This document shows positions 45,124 to 55,600 of a stretch of 64,000 bases of DNA, piece after piece. Numbering within the stretch: the stretch's first letter is position 1; every line of letters begins with the position of its first letter. This DNA is from an uncultured Massilia sp. (GTDB taxonomy: Bacteria > Pseudomonadota > Gammaproteobacteria > Burkholderiales > Burkholderiaceae). A program made the position numbers and the translations under genes. The stretch is taken from the NCBI GenBank assembly GCA_946481275.1, contig CAMLMV010000016.1:70584-134583 (forward strand). Reading direction: 5' to 3'. The notes under the pieces are model-generated. The model ran no database searches. It was not told the origin of the DNA and saw only the letters and a list, made by a program, of their open reading frames with translations.

Positions 45124-45987
45124 ATGAAAGATCGAAACGCAAAAAGCCAGGTGCGGTACCGCCGAATGACGGCCGCCGACCTGCCGGCGGCGCACAAGCT
45201 GTCGCTGTCCGTGTTATGGCCGCACCGCCTGGAAGACTGGCAGTTCATCCACGCGCTGGGCGAAGGCATCGTTGCCGAAGACACGTCGGGCATCGTCGGC
45301 ACCAGCATGTGCTGGCTGCACGGTCCCGACTACGCGTCGCTCGGCATGACCATCGTCGCACCCGGCCACCGGGACCGGGGCATCGCGAGCGCGCTGCTCG
45401 AGCGCATCCTGACCGGGATCGGCGACCGCAACATCCTGCTGCACACCACCGCGACCGGCGTGCGCTTCATCGAACACAAAGGTTTCGTCCAGACGGGCTG
45501 GGTGCACCAGCACCAGGGCAGCGTGTTCCGCGCCCCGTTCGTGCCGCTCGGCCCGGGCGAACGGATCCGGCCGGTCGGTCCGCGCGACGAGGCGGTGCTG
45601 GCCGACCTGGCCACGCGCTCGACCGGCGTGCCGCGCGCCACCGTGATCAAGCACCTGCTGACGGTGGCCGACGTCGTCGCCATCGACCGCTACGGCGAAC
45701 TCGTCGCCTTCGCGGCGCTGCGCAAGTTCGGCCACGGCTATGTGATCGGCCCCGTCGTCGCGGCCGACGCCGGGCACGCGAAGGCGCTGATCGCCCATTG
45801 GGCCGGCACGCAGGCGGGGGCATTCGTCCGCGTCGACGTGCCGGACAGCAGCGGCCTCAGTCCGTGGCTCACCGAAATGGGCCTGGTCCAGGTCGAGGAA
45901 TCGGTACACGCGATGACGCGCGGCGACCCGCCGCGGCCCGCGGGGCCGGTCAAGCGCTTCGCCCTGCTCAGCCAATCGCTCGGCTGA
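45124..45987 (+). CDS. Double-domain GNAT acetyltransferase, copy 1
   Basis: This is a 287-residue protein. The N-terminal GNAT domain (about 8-140) has acetyl-CoA motif A VAPGHRDRGIASALLE and motif B around HTTATGVRFIEHKGFVQTG. The C-terminal half (about 150-285), beginning IRPVGPRDEAVLADLA, is a second, degenerate GNAT-like domain as in YitH-type proteins. GAGGAG stands 7 bases before the ATG. It is divergent from the ALDH gene and followed by a paralogue after 15 bases. The substrate is unknown; the position suggests N-acetylation of an amine or amino acid of the cluster. Confidence 0.8.
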   Translation: MKDRNAKSQVRYRRMTAADLPAAHKLSLSVLWPHRLEDWQFIHALGEGIVAEDTSGIVGTSMCWLHGPDYASLGMTIVAPGHRDRGIASALLERILTGIGDRNILLHTTATGVRFIEHKGFVQTGWVHQHQGSVFRAPFVPLGPGERIRPVGPRDEAVLADLATRSTGVPRATVIKHLLTVADVVAIDRYGELVAFAALRKFGHGYVIGPVVAADAGHAKALIAHWAGTQAGAFVRVDVPDSSGLSPWLTEMGLVQVEESVHAMTRGDPPRPAGPVKRFALLSQSLG

Positions 45988-46002
45988 CCGGAAGGACAGA
46001 TC

Positions 46003-46857
46003 ATGACAACGACATCTACCGCCATCACCTGCCGCCCGATGCGCGAGGCCGACCTGCCCGCGGCGCACGCGCTGTCGCAAGCCGTGCGCTGGCCGCATCG
46101 CCCCGAGGACTGGCAGTTCGCCCTGCGCCTGGGCACCGGCTTCGTGGCCGAGGAAGACGGCGCCGTGGCCGGCACCGCGCTGTGCTGGCATCAAGGCGCG
46201 CACCATGGTTCGCTGGGGCTGATCATCGTGTCCCCGGCCCACCAGGGCAGGGGCATCGGCCGCCGGCTGATGCACCTGGTGCTCGACGAGCTCGGCGACC
46301 GCTGCACGGTACTCAACGCCACCGTGGCCGGGCAGCCGCTGTACGAAAGCCTGGGCTTTCGTGCCATCGGCACGCTCCACCAGCACCAGGGCCTGCTCGC
46401 CGCTGCGACGGCGCCGGCGGCGCCCGCAGAAGCGCGTGCGCGGCCGGCCACCGCCGCCGACATCCCCGCCATCGTCGCACTGGCGAACCGCGGCACCGGC
46501 ATGGTGCGCGACGAATTGCTGAAACACCTGATCGGCGTGGCCGACGGCGCCGTGCTGGAGCAGGATGGCGCCGTGACCGGTTTTTCGCTGATACGGCCGT
46601 TCGGCCGCGGCCACGTGATCGGGCCGGTGGTCGCGGCCAATGCGGCGTGCGCGCAAGCGTTGATCGCGACGTGGCGCGATGCCTACGCCGGCACCTTCGT
46701 GCGCGTGGACGTGACGGGTTCGAGCGGCCTGGGCGAATGGCTGGCGCAGGCCGGGCTGGCCAAGGTGGACACCGCGGTGACCATGGCCCGCCATGGCGAG
46801 CCGCCGCAAGACGCTACGGTCCGGCAGTTCGCCATCGTCAGCCAGGCGCTCTGCTGA
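46003..46857 (+). CDS. Double-domain GNAT acetyltransferase, copy 2
   Basis: The 284-residue tandem paralogue has the same layout as copy 1: MREADLPAAHALSQAVRWPHR against MTAADLPAAHKLSLSVLWPHR, motif A VSPAHQGRGIGRRLM, and a C-terminal half with VIGPVVAANAACAQALI against VIGPVVAADAGHAKALI. Divergence is even along the length, which implies an old duplication with both copies kept. An AAGGA site precedes the ATG. It converges on the 2-hydroxyacid dehydrogenase gene 3 bases away. Confidence 0.8.
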   Translation: MTTTSTAITCRPMREADLPAAHALSQAVRWPHRPEDWQFALRLGTGFVAEEDGAVAGTALCWHQGAHHGSLGLIIVSPAHQGRGIGRRLMHLVLDELGDRCTVLNATVAGQPLYESLGFRAIGTLHQHQGLLAAATAPAAPAEARARPATAADIPAIVALANRGTGMVRDELLKHLIGVADGAVLEQDGAVTGFSLIRPFGRGHVIGPVVAANAACAQALIATWRDAYAGTFVRVDVTGSSGLGEWLAQAGLAKVDTAVTMARHGEPPQDATVRQFAIVSQALC

Positions 46858-46860
46858 CTT

Positions 46861-47802
46861 TCAATAACCGCTCTGCCGGTCGATGATGCCGTCGACCGGC
46901 AGTCCCCGCTCGATCAGGGCGATCCTGGCCGCGATCTGCCGGGCGCTTTCCCCGCGCAGCGTCAGCGCGGCCACGTGCGGCGTGATCTCGATGCGCGGAT
47001 GCCGCCAGAACGGGTGATCGGGCGGCAGCGGCTCTTCGCGGAACACGTCCAGCGTGGCCTGGGCCAGCTGGCCGCTGTCGAGCGCGCGCAGCACGTCTTC
47101 CTCGACCAGGTGGGCGCCCCGCCCGATGTTGATCAACTGCGCACCCGGCGCCAGCCGCGCGAACAGCGTCCGGTCGAGTATGTCCGCCGTGTGCGGCGTC
47201 AACGGGAGCAGGTTCACCAGCACGTCCAGGCCATCGAGAAAATCCGGCAACGCGTCCTGCCCGGCAAAACAGGCGATCTGGCCGACCTCACGCGGTCCGC
47301 GGCTCCAGCCGCGCACTTCGAATCCCAGCTGGGCCAGCGCGCCGGCCACGGGCGTGCCGAGCGCGCCCAGGCCCATGACCCCGACCGCATGCGTGCCGGC
47401 GTCGCGCCCCGGCAAGGTTTGCCAGCGCCGGGTCCGCTGGAGCGCCGCGTACTCGGGAAAGCGGCGCACATGGCGCAGCACGGCGGCCAGCACGTACTGC
47501 ACCATTTGCGGCGCCATGCCGGCATCGTCCAGCTTGATCAGGGGCACGTGGGGCGGCAACAGGTCCGGCTGCGCCGCCAGCAGCGCGAGCACGGCATCCA
47601 CGCCCGCGCCGAGGTTGAACACGGCCTTCAGCCCCATGCGTCCGGCGAGCGCCTCCATGGGCGGATTCCAGACCAGCGCATAGTCGGCGGCGGCACGGTC
47701 GCCCGGCCGCCATGGGCGCACGCGGGCCGCCGGCAGCACGGCGGCAAGTTCGTCGATCCAGGACGCGGCATCGCCGTCCGGCAGGCATAACAGGATATCC
47801 AT
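46861..47802 (-). CDS. 2-hydroxyacid dehydrogenase, glyoxylate/hydroxypyruvate reductase A (GhrA) type
   Basis: The 313-residue NAD(P)-dependent D-2-hydroxyacid dehydrogenase has the Rossmann motif VMGLGALGTPVAGALAQLGF. Catalytic residues are the Arg in NIGRGAHLVEEDVL, the Glu in LDVFREEPLPPDHPFW and the His in ITPHVAALT. It reduces glyoxylate, hydroxypyruvate or a related 2-oxoacid. I chose ATG at 47802 (GAGGT just upstream) over GTG at 47808. It begins only a few bases after the chemoreceptor stop, so the two are one transcript. Confidence 0.9.
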   Translation of the reverse strand: MDILLCLPDGDAASWIDELAAVLPAARVRPWRPGDRAAADYALVWNPPMEALAGRMGLKAVFNLGAGVDAVLALLAAQPDLLPPHVPLIKLDDAGMAPQMVQYVLAAVLRHVRRFPEYAALQRTRRWQTLPGRDAGTHAVGVMGLGALGTPVAGALAQLGFEVRGWSRGPREVGQIACFAGQDALPDFLDGLDVLVNLLPLTPHTADILDRTLFARLAPGAQLINIGRGAHLVEEDVLRALDSGQLAQATLDVFREEPLPPDHPFWRHPRIEITPHVAALTLRGESARQIAARIALIERGLPVDGIIDRQSGY

Positions 47803-47809
47803 GTGCACC

Positions 47810-49384
47810 TCAGGCCAGGCTTACGTTGACGGCCGCCGGTCGGCGGTCGAGCTGGAAGACGGCCACCAATTCGCCCAGCTTGCCGGCCTGGTCGCGCAGG
47901 GAGGCCGCGGCGCCGGCGGCATCGTCGACCAGCACCGCGTTGCGCTGCGTGGCCTCGTCGAGATCACCGATCGCTGCGCTGATCCGGTCGATGCCCGCGC
48001 TCTGCCGCTCGCTGGCGGCGGCGATGTCGCCGACGATGTGCGTGACCCGATCGACGCTGTCCACGATGTCCCGCATCGTCTGGCCGGCCTGGCGCACCAG
48101 CGCGGTGCCGGCGCCGATCTGGCCCACCGACGCGTCGATCAGGGCCTTGATTTCCCGGGCCGCGCCGGCGGAGCGCTGGGCCAGGCTGCGCACCTCGCCC
48201 GCGACCACGGCGAAGCCGCGCCCCTGTTCGCCGGCGCGCGCCGCCTCCACCGCCGCATTCAACGCGAGGATGTTGGTCTGGAAGGCGATGCCGTCGATCA
48301 CGCCGATGATGTCCACGATGCGGTTCGCCGACGCGTTGATCGACTCCATCCTGTCCACCACGCCGGCCACGACCTCGCCGCCCCGTTGCGCGGTCGCGGC
48401 GGCCGAGGCCACCAGCCGGTCGGCGTCGCGCGCGCTGTCGGCATTCTGCTTCACGGCCCTGGCCACCTGGTCCATCGACGCCGCCGTCTGCCGCAGGGCG
48501 TTGGCCTGCTGCTCGATCTGGCCGCGCAGATCCGCACTGCCGCCGGCGACCTGCGTCGATGCGGCGCCGATCGTCAGCGCCGTGGCGTCGATCCGGCCGA
48601 TGGTCCGGGCCAGGTCGCGCTGCATGGCACCCATGGCGGCCAGCAGGCTGCGCCGGTCGCCTGCGCGCAGGGCGACCCCGCCGCTCAAGTCCCCTGCCGC
48701 GATGCGGCGCACGATGGCGGCCGCGTAGGCCGGCTCGCCGCCGAGGTCGCGATAGATATGGCGGATCAGGTAGGCACCGAACAGCGCGGCGGCAAGCGTG
48801 CCCAGCGCAATGGCCGCCGCCGCGCTGTTGCGCAATAGCGTGTAGCGCGCGGCCGCCCGCTCATACTCGCGCCGTGCCGCGTCCACCTGCAGCCGGCGCA
48901 AGCCATGCATGTCCTCCACGACCTCCACCGCCAGCTCGCGCATGTGCTCCTGCGCGGCCTTGGCCGCTTCCACGTCGCCGCCCCGCAGGGCGGCCATGGC
49001 CGGCCGCAGCCCCTCCTCCTGCATCCGCGTCCAGGCGGCGCCGAAGCGGTTGGCCATGCGCCGCTCCTCCGGCAGGACCACGGCGGGCAGGCAGGCGCGC
49101 CAGGCCTCGTTGATCTCGGCGGCGTTGCGCTCGATGCGCGCCGACTCGGCCTTGATGTCGACCATCGGGTCGTTGATGGCCTGCGCCAGCGACAGGCGGT
49201 TTTGCAGCAGCAGCGCGTCGATGCGCGAGATCCGCTCCAGCATTAGTGCGCGGTTCTCGTACACCTCCTTGAGGCCCTGGTTGGCCAACCGCATGCCATG
49301 CAGGCCGAGCACGCCGATGCCGGCCGCAAGAATCGACAGGAAGGCGATCACGATGCCGAGGCGGGTCTTGATGGTGAGGGTCAC
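47810..49384 (-). CDS. Methyl-accepting chemotaxis protein with 4-helix-bundle-type sensor
   Basis: This is a 524-residue receptor. TM1 is at about residues 9-28, a helical periplasmic domain (4HB-like) at about 30-190 and TM2 at about 192-212. A HAMP region follows, then the signalling helices with the conserved hairpin tip [19 protein letters not shown]. The C-terminus lacks the NWETF-type CheR/CheB tether. GTG at 49384 is chosen because AGGAG lies 6 bases before it; 37 further open codons contain no membrane or signal feature. Being co-transcribed with a GhrA-type dehydrogenase, it may sense a ligand of that pathway (inference). Confidence 0.92.
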   Translation of the reverse strand: MTLTIKTRLGIVIAFLSILAAGIGVLGLHGMRLANQGLKEVYENRALMLERISRIDALLLQNRLSLAQAINDPMVDIKAESARIERNAAEINEAWRACLPAVVLPEERRMANRFGAAWTRMQEEGLRPAMAALRGGDVEAAKAAQEHMRELAVEVVEDMHGLRRLQVDAARREYERAAARYTLLRNSAAAAIALGTLAAALFGAYLIRHIYRDLGGEPAYAAAIVRRIAAGDLSGGVALRAGDRRSLLAAMGAMQRDLARTIGRIDATALTIGAASTQVAGGSADLRGQIEQQANALRQTAASMDQVARAVKQNADSARDADRLVASAAATAQRGGEVVAGVVDRMESINASANRIVDIIGVIDGIAFQTNILALNAAVEAARAGEQGRGFAVVAGEVRSLAQRSAGAAREIKALIDASVGQIGAGTALVRQAGQTMRDIVDSVDRVTHIVGDIAAASERQSAGIDRISAAIGDLDEATQRNAVLVDDAAGAAASLRDQAGKLGELVAVFQLDRRPAAVNVSLA

Positions 49385-49569
49385 GGCATTCTCCTGGTGG
49401 GTTACGGGCTGGGTCGGGCAGGCAGTATGGCACCGGGTGCGCAGCAGGAAATCCCGAATCCTTCGCAAATACGCAATGCCCGCCATGTTTTCCACCGCGC
49501 CGGCGGCAGCTATCGCTGCGTGCCCGTGGCTACCATGTCGCTGTCTTCCCCTTTCATCTGGAGCCCGAC

Positions 49570-50955
49570 ATGCCTACCCATTCCCTCGTCGCGCTGGACC
49601 GCGACCACCTGATCCACCCCCTCGTCAACTACCAGGCCCACGAACAAAGAGGCGTCACGATCCTCGAATCGGGCCACGGCGCCTACCTGCGCGATGCGCA
49701 GGGCACCGAACTGCTGGACGCGTTTTCCGGCCTGTGGTGCGTCAACGTCGGCTATGGCCAGGAGAGCGTGGTCCGGGCCGCCGCCGAGCAGATGCGCAAA
49801 CTGCCTTATGCGACCGGCTATTTCCACTTCGGTTCCGAACCCGCCATCCGCCTGGCCGCACGCCTGGTGGAACTGGCGCCGGCCTCGCTGCGCCACGTGT
49901 ATTTCACGCTGGGCGGCTCGGACGCGGACGATTCCGCCATCCGCTTCGTCACGCACTACTACAACTCGACCGGCCGCCCCGCCAAGAAGCACTTCATCTC
50001 GCTCGAGCGCGGTTACCACGGCTCGTCCACGATGGGTGCCGGACTGACCGCGCTGGCCGTGTTCCACCATAATTTCGACGTGCCCCTGCCCCAGCAGCAC
50101 AAGATTCCCTCGCCCTACCCGTACCGCAATCCGGCCGGTTCCGATCCGGACACCATCATCCGCACGTCGGTCGAGGCGCTGCGCGCCAAGGTGCGCGAGC
50201 TGGGCCAGGACAACGTGGCCGCGTTCTTCTGCGAACCGATCCAGGGCTCCGGCGGCGTGCTCGTGCCGCCCACGGGCTGGCTCAAGGCGATGCGCGACGC
50301 CTGCCGCGAACTGGACATCCTGTTCGTGGTCGACGAAGTCATCACGGGCTTCGGCCGGACGGGCCCGATGTTCGCGTGCGAGGCGGAAGGCGTGGAGCCC
50401 GACCTGATGGTCGTGGCCAAGGGTCTCACGGCAGGTTATGCGCCGATGGGCGCCGTGCTGATGTCCGACGCGGTGTACCGAGGCATCGCCGACCATATGC
50501 CGGCCGGCGTGCCGGTGGGCCATGGCCATACGTATTCCGCGCACCCGGTCAGCGCCGCGGTCGGCCTCGAAGTGCTGCGCCTGTACACCGAAGGCGGGTT
50601 GCTGGCCAACGGCCAGGCCCAGGCGCCGCGCTTCGAGCAGGGCCTGCGCGACCTGCTCTCCCACCCCCTCGTCGGCGACGCGCGCAGCCGCGGGCTGCTC
50701 GGCGCGCTCGAACTGGTCGCCGACAAGGCCGGCAAGACCCGCTTCGACCCCGCGCTGAAGCTGCACGAACGCATCGCTGTCGCGGCCTACCGCAACCGCC
50801 TCGTGTTCCGCGCGTTCGGCGACAACGTGCTCGGCTTCGCCCCTGCGCTGTGCTATACGGCCGATGACTTCGACCTGATGTTCGAGCGCCTGACCCGGAC
50901 CCTCGACGAGGTGCTCGACCAGGCCGAGGTGCGCCGCGCGCTCAAGTCAATTTGA
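49570..50955 (+). CDS. Class III (omega) aminotransferase
   Basis: The 461-residue PLP fold-type I enzyme has Lys284 in [15 protein letters not shown], the cofactor Asp in [13 protein letters not shown], and [11 protein letters not shown] plus [13 protein letters not shown] as phosphate and dimer contacts. The group covers omega-amino acid:pyruvate and diaminobutyrate transaminases (DoeD-like) and putrescine:pyruvate enzymes (SpuC). It would supply or consume the semialdehydes handled by the two nearby ALDHs. It is divergent from the chemoreceptor and followed, 92 bases on, by an Lrp-type regulator, an order also seen in diamine and ectoine catabolism clusters. Confidence 0.88.
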   Translation: MPTHSLVALDRDHLIHPLVNYQAHEQRGVTILESGHGAYLRDAQGTELLDAFSGLWCVNVGYGQESVVRAAAEQMRKLPYATGYFHFGSEPAIRLAARLVELAPASLRHVYFTLGGSDADDSAIRFVTHYYNSTGRPAKKHFISLERGYHGSSTMGAGLTALAVFHHNFDVPLPQQHKIPSPYPYRNPAGSDPDTIIRTSVEALRAKVRELGQDNVAAFFCEPIQGSGGVLVPPTGWLKAMRDACRELDILFVVDEVITGFGRTGPMFACEAEGVEPDLMVVAKGLTAGYAPMGAVLMSDAVYRGIADHMPAGVPVGHGHTYSAHPVSAAVGLEVLRLYTEGGLLANGQAQAPRFEQGLRDLLSHPLVGDARSRGLLGALELVADKAGKTRFDPALKLHERIAVAAYRNRLVFRAFGDNVLGFAPALCYTADDFDLMFERLTRTLDEVLDQAEVRRALKSI

Positions 50956-50995
50956 TGTGGTCCAAGGGAAAAATCGTCATATGCTGAACAGAGTC

Positions 50996-51016
50996 GCTGG
51001 TAGTATGATGACCAGC
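50996..51016. promoter_or_regulatory. Inverted repeat upstream of the Lrp-type gene
   Basis: GCTGGT and ACCAGC form a perfect 6-base dyad with a 9-base AT-rich centre, 31 bases before the regulator start. Spacing and position suit an autoregulatory operator or overlap of the -10 region (TAGTATGATG within the spacer). Confidence 0.4.
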
Positions 51017-51047
51017 ATCAACGGCGAGACGGAAATGGCAAAGCACG

Positions 51048-51545
51048 ATGATCCCTGATACCCTCAAGCTGGACCGGATCGACATCCGCATCCTCAGCCA
51101 TCTGCAGCGTAACGGCCGGGTCACGAACGTCGACCTGGCCGATGCCGTGGGCCTGTCTCCCAGCCCGTGCCTGATCCGCGTGAAGCGCCTGGAGAAGGCG
51201 GGCTACATCAACGGCTACGGGGCCCATCTGCAGCTCGAGAAACTCGGCGACATGCAGGTGGTGTTCACCCAGGTCACCCTGTCGGACCACCGCCGCGAGG
51301 ACTTCGCCAAGTTCGAGGCCGCCATCCGCAGCATCGACGAAATCGTCGAATGCCATCTCGTCAGCGGCGGCTTCGACTACCTGCTCAAGTTCGTCACCCG
51401 CAGCGTGGCCCACTACCACAGCATCGCCGAGGACGTGCTCCGGCAGAGCATCAACATCGAGAAATACTTCAGCTACATCGTGATCCAGTCGCCGTTCGTC
51501 AAGCACCACTATCCGATCGAGAAGTTGTTCTCCTCGCACGAGTGA
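51048..51545 (+). CDS. Lrp/AsnC-family transcriptional regulator
   Basis: This is a 165-residue feast/famine regulator. The N-terminal helix-turn-helix (about 8-60) is LDRIDIRILSHLQRNGRVTN then LADAVGLSPSPCLIRVKRLE. The RAM effector-binding domain (about 70-150) shows VECHLVSGGFDYLLKFVTRS. It probably controls the upstream aminotransferase and perhaps the catabolic cluster in response to an amino acid, as DoeX does in ectoine breakdown (analogy only). A dyad at 50996-51016 may be its own operator. Confidence 0.92.
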   Translation: MIPDTLKLDRIDIRILSHLQRNGRVTNVDLADAVGLSPSPCLIRVKRLEKAGYINGYGAHLQLEKLGDMQVVFTQVTLSDHRREDFAKFEAAIRSIDEIVECHLVSGGFDYLLKFVTRSVAHYHSIAEDVLRQSINIEKYFSYIVIQSPFVKHHYPIEKLFSSHE

Positions 51546-51555
51546 CGGGACGGCG

Positions 51556-51573
51556 GCCGCGCCCTAGCGCGGC
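51556..51573. terminator. Hairpin between convergent Lrp and zinc-ribbon genes
   Basis: GCCGCGC and GCGCGGC pair in a 7-base stem with a 4-base loop that includes part of the minus-strand stop codon. It lies 10 bases past the regulator stop. No T-run follows on the plus strand. Confidence 0.4.
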
Positions 51574-52463
51574 GGCTTATATTCCGGGAACATTTCCTTG
51601 TACAGGAAGGCCATCAGTTCCTGCGTATCCTGCGGCCGCGCCGACAAAGTGACGACGCGGTTCAGGCGGTGCGAATCCCACTCGAAGTCGCCGGTCTTTT
51701 CCTTGCGGATCAGTTCGATCATCTTCTTCACGATCGCGGTCTCGATGTCCGGCTCGCTGCCGCGCTCGACCGTCACGGCCGTCAGCCAGCGGCGCTTGAA
51801 GTTCGGGTTCCAGCCGCGGAATTTCAGGTCCGCCGAGCTGAACGTCTTGTTGGAGACGCTGAACACGCCGCCCGTCTCGTTCGGATCCTGGCCGCCGCGG
51901 CCGTTGATGGCCGCGATGTTCGCGAGCGCGTTGCGCGTGCCGCGGGCCGCTTCGCTTTCCTCGGCCTGGTCCGTCTGCGCCGGGGCGCCGCGGCGCTTGC
52001 GCTGGGCCTCGATGTAGGCCTGCATGTCGACTTCCTGCGGCGGCGCCTTCGTCTCTTCCTTCGGCGGCTGCGGCTGCGGTTTTTCCTCGACGGGTTTCAC
52101 CTCCGGTACGGTGATCGTGTTCGGCAGGGGCGGCATCGTGATCTGCCGCGGCGTGAACTTCGGCGGGGCCGTCTTCGCCGTTTTCTTCGGTGCCTGCTCG
52201 GCCGGCCTGGCGGCGGGCTTGTTCGGTTTCAGCGGGGGCAGCCAGACGATGGCTTCGCCGGACTTCGGCGGTGCGTGATGCTCCGTCTTGGGCTGCAGCA
52301 GGTAAATGGCCACGAGCAGCAGGTGCAGGCCGATCGTGAACGCGATACCCGTGCGGTTCGGACCCTTCTCTCCATAGACAACCACTTTCCGTCCGGACAG
52401 CGGCTGGCCGCAATGTGCGCAGACATCGCTGTCTTCCAGCGGGATATGGGAATGGTCACGCAA
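51564..52463 (-). CDS. Zinc-ribbon, proline-rich bitopic membrane protein of unknown function
   Basis: This is a 299-residue protein. Residues 10-25 hold one CxxC zinc-ribbon half (VCAHCGQPL). A membrane helix follows at about 38-58 (GIAFTIGLHLLLVAIYLL), then a long Pro/Lys/Glu-rich periplasmic linker (about 60-150) as in TonB or GspC-type proteins. The C-terminal globular part (about 205-299) has FKRRWLTAVTVERGSEPDI. Topology suggests an envelope-spanning connector with a cytoplasmic metal site. No ExbB/ExbD lies nearby and the TonB C-terminal motif is absent, so I do not call it TonB. It converges on the Lrp gene. Confidence 0.7.
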   Translation of the reverse strand: MRDHSHIPLEDSDVCAHCGQPLSGRKVVVYGEKGPNRTGIAFTIGLHLLLVAIYLLQPKTEHHAPPKSGEAIVWLPPLKPNKPAARPAEQAPKKTAKTAPPKFTPRQITMPPLPNTITVPEVKPVEEKPQPQPPKEETKAPPQEVDMQAYIEAQRKRRGAPAQTDQAEESEAARGTRNALANIAAINGRGGQDPNETGGVFSVSNKTFSSADLKFRGWNPNFKRRWLTAVTVERGSEPDIETAIVKKMIELIRKEKTGDFEWDSHRLNRVVTLSARPQDTQELMAFLYKEMFPEYKPPR

Positions 52464-52628
52464 GATAATGAACGCCTCCGGTCGGAGGACAAATAAAAGA
52501 TATTGACGAGGCGCAGTCTAACCCGTTTGGATTAGCCGCGCACGCGGTGTTAAGGATCTGTAATGAGAGTACAAGCTGGGTAGCTTAATGGTTGTTACAG
52601 TGTGTATCAACCTTGCCCAACAGAATCA

Positions 52629-55600
52629 TCACGCCACCTTCGTCAATACCACCTTCCGCCCCTGCTCCGCATCGACGAGTTGCGCATCCGTCATCGGCCC
52701 GGTGCCGCTGTATTTGTCGAGGTACAAATAGATCACCGGCGTGATGTACAGCGTGATGACTTGCGAGAAGATCAGGCCGCCGCACACCGCGAGGCCCAGC
52801 GGCTGGCGCAGCTCGGCGCCGGCGCCGAGGCCCAGCGCGATCGGGAGCGCGCCCATCAGTGCGGCCAGCGTCGTCATCATGATCGGGCGGAAGCGCAGGA
52901 TGCACGCTTCGCGGATCGCCTGCTCCGGCGCCATGCCCCGGTTGCGCTGGGCGTCGAGCGCGAAGTCGATCATCATGATCGCGTTCTTTTTCACGATGCC
53001 GATCAGCATCAGGATGCCAATGATGGCGATCATCGTCAGGTCCAGGTCGAACAGGCGCAGCGTGAGCAGCGCGCCCACCGCGGCGGACGGCAGGCCGGCC
53101 AGGATCGTGATCGGGTGGATGAAGCTCTCGTACAGCACGCCCAGCAGCACGTAGATGACGCCGACCGCGGCGACGATCAGGATCAGCTGGCTCGACTGCG
53201 AATCCTGGAACACGGCCGCGTCGCCGCCGTATTTCGTGATGATCGACGCGGGCAGTTTCATGTCGCGGCCCATCTGCTCGATGGCCGCCGTGGCGTCGCC
53301 GAGCGGCGCGTCCGGCGCGAGGTTGAACGACAACGTGATCGCCTGCAGCTGGCCCTGGTGGTTGACGGCGATGGGGCCGACGGTGCGCCTGACGGTCGCC
53401 ACGCTGGAGAGCTGCACCAGCTGGCCCGTCTTGCTGCGCACCGACAGGCGCGACAGCGCGTCCTCGAACTGGCGGTCCTCGTTGGCCGTTTCCAGGATCA
53501 CGTAATAGCTGGCCGCGCTGGAATAAATCGTCGACACCTGGCGCTCGCCGAACGCCGCGTACAGCGCCGTGCGGATGTCGCCCAGTTGCACGCCCAGCAG
53601 ATTGGCCTTGTCGCGGTCGATGTCGAGCTTGGCCTGCAAGCCCTTGTCCTGCGTATCGCTCGTCACGTCGCGGAACAGCGGATTGTTGCGCATGCGCTCC
53701 ATGTACTGGTTGGCCCACTGGCTGATGTCGGCGCCGGACACGCTCTGCAGCGTGTACTGGTAGCGGCTCTTGCTCGGGCGGCCGCCCAGCTGCAGGTTCT
53801 GCACCGGGGCCATGTAGACGTTGACGCCGGCGATCCCGCGCAGCGACTTGCGCAGGCGGTCGACGACCTGCGGCATCTTGTCGCGCTGGGCGCGGGGTTT
53901 CAGCACGATGAACATGCGGCCGTTGTTGCCGCCGCCGGTGAACGACGTGACGTCCTGCACGGCCGGATCGGCCTGGATCACGTCCGCCACCTTCGTCTGC
54001 AGCACGACGAGCGCGGACGACGAGATGTCCTCGGCGGCCTCGGTCGTCACGCGCAGCTGGCCGATGTCTTCCTCGGGGAAGAAACCTTTCGGGATGGTCG
54101 TGTACAGCACGACGGTCAGCGCGAACGTGCCGAACGCGACGATCAATACGACGAAGCGGTGCTTCAGCGCCACGTCGAGCGTCTTCTCGTAGGCGTTGCG
54201 CAGGGCCGTGAAGCCGCGCTCGAAATGGCGGCCGATGAAGCTTTTCTCTTCCGTGTGGTCGTGGCCATGTGCCGGGAGCAGGCGCGACGCCAGCATCGGC
54301 ACGAGGGTCAGCGACACGGCAGCCGACACGAGGATCGCGAGGCCGACGATGACGGCGAATTCGTGGAACAGCAGGCCGATCACGCCCGGCATGAAGAAGA
54401 TCGGGATGAACACGGCAATCAGCGACACCGAAATCGAGACGATGGTAAAACCCATCTCGCGCGAGCCGTCGAGCGCGGCGCGCAGCGGCTTCTTGCCCAT
54501 CTCGATGTGGCGCACGATGTTTTCCAGCACGACGATCGCATCGTCGACGACCAGGCCGACGGCCAGCGTGATGCCCAGCAGAGAAATGTTGTCGAGACTG
54601 TAGCCGAGCCAGTACAGCAGCGCCAGCGCGCCCAGCAGCGAGATCGGCATCGTGATCGCGGGGATGAACGTGGCCGACGCACGGTGCAGGAACAGGAAGA
54701 TCACGAGAACGACGAGGCCCACCGTCAGCGCCAGCGTGAAGTTCACGTCGTGGATCGCCTCGCGGATCGATCTGGAACGGTCGTTGACGAGGTTGATCTT
54801 GATGGAAGCGGGCAGCTGCGACTGGAAGCGCGGCAGCAGGCGGCGCACGCCGTCGACCACTTCGACCGTGTTCGCGTTCGGCTGGCGCTGCACCAGCAGC
54901 ACGATGGCGCGCTCGCCGTTGTAGGCGCCGAAGGCCCTCGTCGACTGGTAGCTGTCCTCGACGGTGGCCACGTCGCGCAGGCGCACCGGCAGGCCGTCGC
55001 GCGTGGCGACGATCAGGTTCTCGAAGTCGGCCGCCTTCATCATCTGGGCCGGGCCCTGGATGGTCAGGGTCTGCTGCGGACCGTCGAGAATGCCCAGCGC
55101 CGAGTTCGAGTTGGCCGAGCGCAGCGCCGTCGCCAGCTCGTCCATCGTGATGTTGCGGGCATTCATGAGGTCGGTCTTCGCGCGCACGCGCACGGCGAAG
55201 CGCTTGCCGCCGTTGACGGACACCTGCGCCACGCCCGGCAACGTCGAGATCGCGGGGGACACGAGGTTTTCCGCGTAATCGTTCAGCTCGGAGAGGTTCA
55301 TCGACGGCGACGTCATCGTCATGAACAGCACGGGCGCGTCGGCCGGGTTGACCTTGCGGTACGACGGCAGCGTCGTCATTTCCTGCGGCAGCTGGCGCTG
55401 GGCGGCGAGCAGCGCGGCCTGGACGTCGACGGCGGCCGCGTTGACGTCGATCGACGGGTCGAATTCCAGCGTGAGTGACGTGCTGCCCTGCGTGCTCGTC
55501 GACGTGATCAGGTTGATGCCGGCGATCGTCGAGAACTGCTTTTCGAGCGGCAGCGCGACGGACGAGGCCATCGTCTCGGGGCTGGCGCCGTCCAGGTTGG

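Noticed and set aside
24044..51545. Complete ectoine/hydroxyectoine degradation pathway
   Set aside because: EutB, EutC, a class III transaminase, ALDHs and an Lrp regulator are present, but the ectoine hydrolase, the EnuR-type regulator and the ectoine transporter are not. The deacylase is closer to AstE/AspA than to DoeB.
51564..52463. TonB protein
   Set aside because: The topology and Pro-rich arm are similar, but the C-terminal TonB motif and neighbouring exbBD are missing and a zinc-ribbon CxxC is present.
52602..55478. Plus-strand open frame of 958 codons
   Set aside because: It lies opposite the RND pump gene. The His/Arg/Asp/Gln-rich composition without motifs shows it is the complement of a real gene.
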